NCBI GenBank assembly: GCA_013398175.1
Contig: VZRZ01004576.1
Location: 861,385 to 925,384 of the forward strand
From: Climacteris rufus
Taxonomy: Eukaryota > Chordata > Aves > Passeriformes > Climacteridae
Length of the DNA stretch: 64,000 nt
Direction of reading: 5' to 3'
Position 1 is the first letter of the stretch. The number at the start of each line of letters is the position of its first letter. The notes below the pieces were generated by a model, which was given only the letters and a program-made list of their open reading frames with translations, ran no database searches and was not told the origin of the DNA. Below, piece by piece: positions 56,786-64,000 of the stretch. Position numbers and translations under genes: made by a program.

Positions 56786-57753
56786 GTACACTGAGTACCG
56801 CAGCGCTAGCGAGGCAGACAGCCCTCCCTCAGCTCAAATAACAAAGCAGCAGCAGCTCTGCTTGCACTTGAAGTGCTGTTCATCTAGAGCAAACCTTAGA
56901 AAGGACGATCAGGCAAGAGAAAAGAGAGACGAGCTTATTATCATTTTCAGTAAGGAAAATAACAAGCACATGGTATCACTTTACAGTCTGTACTAAAAAC
57001 CCTGGAAAGGCCCATCTCTTAGTGATAACATCCCTGAGTGGGAAACATTTGGCAGGAGCTTGGTTGTCTTTCATTTTTCTGCTCTTACTACTTAAAGCTT
57101 TGCTTTGTTCACTGAAACAAAGATACTTCATTCTGCCCCGAGGCTTATTCCTTTTCACAACTGCAGTCATTATTGCTAAAATGTTACTGAAATACACACT
57201 GTTTGTTTTGCTGGATTCGGTGTTGATAGGCACAATGTTAGTTCTGGAAATATCTGTCAGTCTGCTAGCATGTAGTAATCCAAGATCTTAAGACAGCACT
57301 GCCTGCACATCAAGAAAAAGACACCACTTTTCTGTCAAATCGTTGAAGGCATCAGTGTAACTTTGAGTCAGACTGGCTCTTTGTGACCTGATAAACTGCA
57401 TAATGCTGTCAGATGCATAAATCTACCAAGGCTGACATAAAACAATATATTTTATTAAACCAGCTGACATAATTGGTTTAACTATGGAGAAAGAATCCCA
57501 AACCCAGTCACTTCTGGTTTCAGGTAGAACAGCAAATAGAAATACTGGAAGAGTTTTGGTGGCCCAGGAATGATCCTCACCAAAGTCTGAAGAAAAATAT
57601 CATGAGGTAGGTAGGAACAGCAAACAACACAGATTCTTTATCTCATGCAGGAGAGCTAGATGTGCTCATTAAACAGTGGCAGGATCCAACAAACCTGCTT
57701 TGTCCTCTTTGATGTGCTGTTTTACCTTTCACACTTTGGCATTGTCTACCTTC

Positions 57754-57837
57754 TAAAAAAAACCCAAAAATCAAAACAACAACAACCAAAAAAACCAAAC
57801 AAACAAAAAAACCCCACCCCCCAAAAACCCCCCAAAT
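57754..57837. repeat. A/C-rich low-complexity tract
   Basis: About 80 nt made almost only of A and C on the plus strand (caacaacaaccaaaaaaacc and on), ending in CCCCCC/CCCCCAAA runs. Confidence 0.9.
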
Positions 57838-58594
57838 TTTGATCCCCCTCCCAGATATCTGTTTTTCCGTGATATCCTGGAATTGTCATTTGTCTTGTGT
57901 ATGCTGCTTAATTTCTAAAAGAAAAATAGGTACAAAGGAAACAGCACTTCCCTTTCAGAATGTTTAGTATTTTTCCTTTGTAAGCAGGCCTATTACCTCA
58001 AAATTTAAATCTCATTATCTTTAATAACTGTGGTAACAAGATTCAGTTCTTCCTAGAACGCATAGAAATTAGTTTACGCATTTTATAAAGTATAATGACC
58101 ACGAGTTATAAAAATGTCATATTTCTTCTTGATCAACCTAATGTATCTTTAGAGGCTCCTGTCTCTAAGTCTATTCCAGGACAACTTTTCCAGTGTATTT
58201 TACAACCTTAGTATTTATAAAAGGAGCACTACAGCTTTCTTTTAAATATTACGCAGGTTATTTCTTTACAGAAGGTCTTTCACGTTAAGAGAGCTTGACA
58301 CACCAAAAGGGGTGTGTGGTGTTCTCAACAAGGCCAGGTAGTTGTTGGCAGATCAGTGTTAACCCTTTCTAACACTACCTTAGGTGAGGAGCCACTAATT
58401 TCCCAACACTGTGTTTCTGAACACACAATGTGCAAATGAACATCAACACTTGGGGAAATGTGTTGAAAGAAACAATTACATATAAAGTATACTCAGGACA
58501 ATTAGTACTACAAGCGTTAAGTATTTTTATTATTAATGCCAAAGGTAGGAGTTTGCTAATTCCAAGTTAAAAAAAAAGCACCAATATGAAGGAA

Positions 58595-58822
58595 ACCATA
58601 GAATCATCAAATGGTTTAGGCTGAAAGGGACCTCTCATTCCAACCCATCTGCCATAGGCAGGGACACCTTCCACTTGACCAGGTTGCTCAGAGCTCCATC
58701 CAATTTGGCATTGAACACTTCCAGGGTTAGAATACCCACAGTTTCTCTGGGCAGCCTGTGCCAGTGCCTGACCACCCTCACAGTGAAGAATTTCTTCCTA
58801 ACATCTAACTTAAATCTCTCAC
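58595..58822 (-). repeat. CR1 LINE 3' end fragment (about 0.23 kb)
   Basis: The plus strand shows the reverse complement of a CR1 end: ccatagaatcatcaaatggt, then gccataggcagggacacctt, ggttgctcagagctccatcc, and gcctgaccaccctcacagtg. Old, 5'-truncated, same orientation as OSBPL3. The open frames 58635-58847 (minus) and 58675-58869 (plus) are its remnants. Confidence 0.92.
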
Positions 58823-61468
58823 AGAAATATGTTTGGTTTAAATACAAATTAAAAGTGTTAAGGCTTTAGTGGGAGCTCTTCAAGGACAGACAGGATGATG
58901 CCTGCAACTGTCCTTTTGCTTGGAACCACGTATCCCCCACATACATGTATGCAGGTGACAGGAACCATGAGTGACAGATGCAGTGAACCACACTCGTGGA
59001 AGATTCTGCATCACAGCTGCTCTTAAATCCATTCATATTTATGATTGCAATGAACACCTTGACAATGGGAACCAGGAAAGCGGTTCCAGGGATCGAGTTT
59101 TCTGCAACATTATCCTGAAGGCATAGGATAAAGATGAACTAAAAGAGACCTAGAAGCAAAGAAATGCAAGATGTGGGAATTCAGATTATAAATCTGAGTG
59201 ACTACATGTGATGTTTTGCCTAATTAACAGGAAATGGGAAAGTATCAATCACATAGCTGGGTCAGACAAAAAAGACACGGGCTAGAAGTGAGGGCCTCCG
59301 ACTAGTTAACAGGGCAGCTCTTGAACAGGAAAGAAACATAAAAGGGATCCTCTCCCCACCTCAAATGATACAATCACACCATCATGTCCTCAAGTTCCGA
59401 AATGCTGGAGAGGAAGAAAAATCCAGCTAGAGTTACCTCAGAGGCTCAACTTGAACAGAGCTGGTAAGGGAACATTTGCCCTTGAAAAGGGAAGAAACTG
59501 AACACAAAGCTGCAGAAGTAGCACCTATGTTTGAGAAGAACAGAAGGTTCACCTCAGAGTGCACAATTTCACATCAGATTTTGTCCTGCCTCTGCCTAGC
59601 TACAAGGGTAACAGAATCTAAAAGCAAGTTGGTAGATTGGCCAAAAAAAGAAAGCTGTGAATAATGTAACCCTATTACAGAGAGCCCAGAACAAGGAAGA
59701 CCTGAAGAGTTTTCATGTACTAAGTTTGTTCGTACAAGTTTACTACAGTATGACATGGCAATGTAAAAATAAGGCCTGCCTCCAGAAATAGAGCTCAGAG
59801 TTAATACAAAGCTGCTGAGAACTTTTATGGGTCTCAGTAGCAGCTCAGTGCCTCCACTGACAGCTTAGAGCTCAAATTCATACTCATTTTCAAATCTGCC
59901 AAAGTAATTAAAGAAATTCTTGCTCCCAAGCAATTTGCTACTGTCCTTTCCTGGAGATCAGTGGTTGCCCTGCCAAGAAATAAATAAATTTTAAAAAAAT
60001 AAAAATCACAGGAGTCCTCCCTGATCCACTTCAGTGGAGCACAGGGAATAGTTCACATACTTTGCTTTGGACAAAAGGCAGAGGTGGTCATGACCGACTT
60101 GTGGTCAAGAAAGTGGAAGCAGTGTTATTTTCAACTGATCCACAGAGTTGTGAAAAAGTAAACTCTGTCTCTAATTTTTCATTTAGATTCAGGTTCGTAC
60201 ATACTAGGAGCTATATATTTGAATTTAATTAAAAACAAATTAAATGCCCCATGATTAAAAAAAAGCTTCAGCTACACTGTCATTCTGAAGTGCTTTTTGG
60301 GGTTTAAAAGATGGAAAGTTTTAATTAGGATGCCTTAGCAATATGAGAAATGAGTAACTTACAAAGAACTTGGTTTGAGCTCAATGAAAGGGTGGTACAA
60401 TAAAACTATTCATATTTTTTATTTCTAATGAGCATATAATTTTTTACTTCAGCTCCAGTCACAGCAATCAGGCCACATAGATGGCAGACAATAATGTGAA
60501 GAGCTTTAGAATGTGTACAGTCCAACATCTTAGTTGCTCCATAGCATTCTTGAGGTTGGTTATACTTGAACAGCAACTACCAAGCTGGATTTTAATTACA
60601 AGCTATAAAACCAGCCATAAACAGAACTGTTTACAAGAGATGTAGATCCCCCTTAAACAGCTTAATATTAGAAGAGTTCCACCATTCTTGGTCTTTGCCT
60701 TGTATCTCTCTACTCTCCTTCCACTCCCTCATCAGTTTTGTGTTTGTGTTTAACATGCTGGCATATGGCACTGCCTTTGCTGGACCAACAGGACTTACAA
60801 GGCAAAAATAAATCAGACCTGTGGTTAATTGTGGGTAGAGCACAAAGTGAATTCTGACAATACTTAACAAATCTTATTTCATATATAATCCTCTTGATGA
60901 ATTTCTGGAAAGGAAAACAGAAAAAAAGCAATTTCTTAGAAGAAGGCACTAAAAGGTTTGGGGTTTTTTTAACAAAAATGCCTAAAACAACAACATATGA
61001 ATTTGCAGGAAACATAATACTGACAGCTATTTTCTTAGCAGATGGCACTCACGCCTACTTCACCCATGCTGACCTACATATTTTTTCCATAACTCTCACT
61101 AATATTAATCTTTAATTGAATGTGCTTTTTACAATTTTGCCACCAGGCGATACTTTTAGCACGAAAGGTCTGAGAAACTTATTCAAGAACATATTTTTAA
61201 TGTTATTAAATATAGAATGCATAAAGGAGGAAAACACCTTTACAATGTTCTGGACATGAAACTGCACTTTTGACATAAAATTGTCATTTCAAAGGCTGTT
61301 CAATACTGAAACTCTATGCACAGTTTCATTCAGTCTTGACCAGAAAACTTGACATTTGCAGACATTGAAGCATTGTTTTAACTCACACTGTCTTCTAGAG
61401 AAAAATACACCTGTGCAATACAGGCAGATAAAACAGAACCATTGAACTGAATTTCATTATTTTGTTCT

Positions 61469-61519
61469 ATGCATTTAATTGTAGAGAAATGCATTTAAAG
61501 GTAGAGAAATTAAATGCAT
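61469..61519. repeat. Tandem 20-mer followed by an inverted copy of its start
   Basis: ATGCATTTAA plus two bases plus GTAGAGAA at 61469-61488 repeats at 61489-61508 with two changes. ATTAAATGCAT (61509-61519) is the exact inverse of 61469-61479. Confidence 0.85.
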
Positions 61520-62140
61520 GAAAAGATGAGGAGCTGGAGGAGAAATGTGAAAAAATTTACTGTGAATGGTAATTTAAGTAAAAAAAAATAAGACTTACAT
61601 ATAAAATGCACCGAATTATTTCCCCAAACATGATTTTATACTGGTTTTGAGATCACATCATAAAATATGTCATAAACACAAAAAAACCATTCATATTGTT
61701 ACACCAAAGTAACAAGGACTTATATAGAATATCACATTAAAAATAAATCTTGGAATAGCCAATGGCAGTGGGAAGGAGGACATTTGGATAAGGTATATTA
61801 CCAGCATTTGCAGTTTTACAGCCCTCCATACTCAAAAAATTGGAAAATCAGTCCAGTGTCTGTTCTAGGAGCAAAGAAGCAAGGTGGCAGTGGGAGCTGG
61901 CAGTGCCCCAGCTCCTATTTCAGACTCTTCCCAAACGTGCTGACTCACCTGACTGCTCAGCAGCCCCACGATATCCCTCACTATAATGATCTTCCAGAGC
62001 AGGACACTAACTGTGAGAATAACAAAATAAGTGCTGCTGAAACTATTCCCATATGGTTCCCAGAGTGAGACAGAAAAAAATTGTTCTCTAGAGTGATTTT
62101 ACAATACCAGTTAGGCAGATGAACAGTGAGGCTGATGAAC

Positions 62141-62164
62141 AAGTCAGTACTTCAAGTCAGTACT
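62141..62164. repeat. Short direct repeat AAGTCAGTACT x2
   Basis: An 11-mer at 62141-62151 repeated at 62154-62164. Confidence 0.85.
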
Positions 62165-62919
62165 AAACTATAAAACAGTGACAAAACAAGCAGGATCTCC
62201 TGCCACACTCCAGTATTATTTGCATCCCGTGAGAGGTGATTTCAGGAATGGATTGCTTCTCATGCTGAATGGGTATCACACTGAAAAGTGAAAGTCAAGA
62301 AAATAGAGTACAACACAAAACATTTCTTGAGGACCTAGTATTATTAGAGCCACATGCCAGTTCATTTCTGAAATGCATACATAAAAATGCAAATAATTTG
62401 TATTTATGTCAAGTACAAAAAAGTTATTGTATTACTTGGAGGAGAAGATTCTGATCTCTCTCCTTGTGTTTTTCTCCTTTTAGCATGTTAGGTTTTTGAA
62501 CAAACATTTTGAAAATGGGACAAATGGTAGTCACATGCTAGGCTCTGAACAGCATCCAGTGAAAGCTGCTTGCATCTTTGTGCTTCCCAAAACAGCCACC
62601 CTAAAGTGAAGTTCATCGAGACTCAACCAAAGGTACAGTAAAAGCCATCACACCTCACATTTTGCTTTCACATAAATGATAGCATTCCCAGACATACAAA
62701 TTTTTACCTATTATCAACAGCCAATCTGTTCAGAATTTCAGTATTATTCCCAAAATTGAAATGTAAATTTGTTTTTACTCCCTATGGCATTCAGCAACTA
62801 ATTTTGAAAAGTATGCCATTTGTTCTTGCAGGTTGTCCATACAAATCCAGAATACAGTCCTTTAAAATAATTAAAGATTTCAATAAAAGCTGCTGCCTTG
62901 TGCAGAGGAATATTTGTAC

Positions 62920-63035
62920 TTATATAAATATTATATTTATATCTTTTTATATAAAACAAATAATACATAAATATATATTTATATATATATTGTGTTTCTA
63001 TAAATATGTAAATATAAATATAATATATATGAGTT
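62920..63035. repeat. AT-rich low-complexity tract (TATA/TAAATA)
   Basis: About 115 nt of TATATAAATA-like sequence, almost without G or C. Confidence 0.9.
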
Positions 63036-64000
63036 TATATTACTTTTACCTAGGGACTTCACTAATTGCTCAGAGTTCACATCTCTTTTTGCCAGTTTGA
63101 ACACTCACAGCTCAATTTCTCTCCATCTTCCTCCCTGCCCCATTCCCCATGCCTGTGATACTTTTCTAGAGCTAGGTGAGGACATGGAAAAAGCATGAGG
63201 CACTTGGGAGTTAAAACCAGCAGCTTAACCACCTTACACAGCAAATTTAAGATGCTTAAACTCACCAACAAGTGCAGGAATTGTCAAGTTGGATGTTATG
63301 CATTAAGCATGAGAAAGTAAATACATGTGACAAATGCATTACTTCCCATGTGAATGTAATGATTCCCAGCTAATGTGTCTAAATTAAGTCACACATTAGT
63401 TATGTCTGAATAGAGCAGAGTGACAATTAACATTTTGTACATAAACAACCACTGTTTTTTTAGATTCAGAACCACTTTCAGGGATGCTGCAGGCCTGACT
63501 TTTCTGCAGCTGAGCAAGCAGAGAGATTATTTCAACAATATCCACTTAATGAGCCTTCATGTTCACATGGACAGAAACAGGGTATTTCACAGGTATCAAA
63601 TTAAATAAACCAGGTGAAAGAAAACAGTTCAAATTAAGTTGCCACAATTTATCCAAAACCACTCAACAATCTTCCATTTGATCTTCCCTGTAACATATTG
63701 AACCAGAACTTCCTTGCCACTGCCCACTTAAATAAATAAATAGCAGCAATGCTAGTTTTCATAATCATTGCAGAGCACTCTGAAATACAAGCACATGCAG
63801 TCATATGAATGCTTTCATGACAGCAATAACATTCTTTATAAAGGAAAGTACTTCTTCCTTACCCTGCACTTTCTATCATGTTATCCCTTGTTCACTGAAC
63901 TCTAATGAGAGGAATTTGACTAATTGTCATTTGTGGCAGTAGCAGCTTGATGCCGCAGGGCCGAAAGGCAATTAAAGGTCACTGCCTATTCGATTACACC

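Larger units (their letters stand above)
50859..58594. other. Upstream region, probably OSBPL3 5' intron, first part
   Basis: No OSBPL3 coding exon lies here. It holds A-rich tracts (51573-51603, 51965-51983), CA/A-rich repeats at 55926-55985 and 57754-57837, and a GC-rich island at about 56540-56850. Open frames such as 53787-54137 and 57022-57291 (plus) match nothing recognisable. Confidence 0.6.
58823..64000. other. Upstream region, probably OSBPL3 5' intron or flank, second part
   Basis: No coding exon, RNA gene or CpG island recognised. It contains a 20-nt tandem/inverted repeat at 61469-61519, a 13-nt-period repeat at 62141-62164 and an AT-rich tract at 62920-63035. Confidence 0.6.

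Noticed and set aside
62920..63035. TATA-box-like sequences
   Set aside because: Part of a long AT-rich simple tract; no initiator, CpG island or exon follows.
1..64000. CRISPR arrays, tRNA or rRNA genes, or a bacterial-type gene cluster
   Set aside because: No regularly spaced repeats, tRNA-like boxes or dense uninterrupted ORFs; the whole window fits a vertebrate gene with introns.

Overview
This 64 kb window reads as vertebrate nuclear DNA, most likely from a bird. It is AT-rich and intron-rich, with no operons. Three CR1 LINE 3' ends are present, and two of them show the ATTCT/CAGAAT-type tail seen in avian CR1. I cannot name the species. The one gene I can support is on the minus strand: OSBPL3, encoding oxysterol-binding-protein-related protein 3 (ORP3).

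Layout. Positions 1-11181 hold the OSBPL3 3' UTR and downstream intergenic DNA, with one plus-strand CR1 copy at about 1755-2271 and a perfect 14-bp hairpin at 8824-8861. Positions 11182-50708 hold the whole OSBPL3 coding sequence, read right to left in 22 coding exons. The exons total 2667 nt, every junction keeps frame, and the product is 888 residues. From memory, human ORP3 has 887. Positions 50709-50858 are the 5' UTR part of the first coding exon and carry two upstream ORFs. Positions 50859-64000 hold no coding exon I recognise. They are probably the large 5' UTR intron or 5' flank, with one CR1 copy, AT-rich and A/C-rich simple repeats, and a GC-rich island at about 56540-56850.

Protein. 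The predicted ORP3 has a PH domain (about residues 50-146) that binds plasma-membrane phosphoinositide. A linker follows with an FFAT-like site (161-167) and a canonical FFAT motif (451-457) that binds VAP proteins on the ER. The lipid-transfer ORD domain (about 500-860) contains the EQVSHHPPISA fingerprint at 628-638. Known ORP3 biology places it at ER-plasma membrane contact sites, in PI4P exchange, R-Ras signalling and cell adhesion.

Most interesting leads. (1) A possible antisense exon inside OSBPL3 intron 5 (42101-42241): 47 open codons, CpG-rich, flanked by strong splice sites on the plus strand. (2) A non-consensus donor directly after the FFAT exon, where read-through would stop at once and give a PH+FFAT protein without the lipid-transfer domain. 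(3) Two phase-0 cassette-type exons. (4) uORFs close to the start codon. (5) A sharp GC rise within exon 14. I saw no CRISPR array, tRNA, rRNA, complete mobile element or second protein-coding gene.
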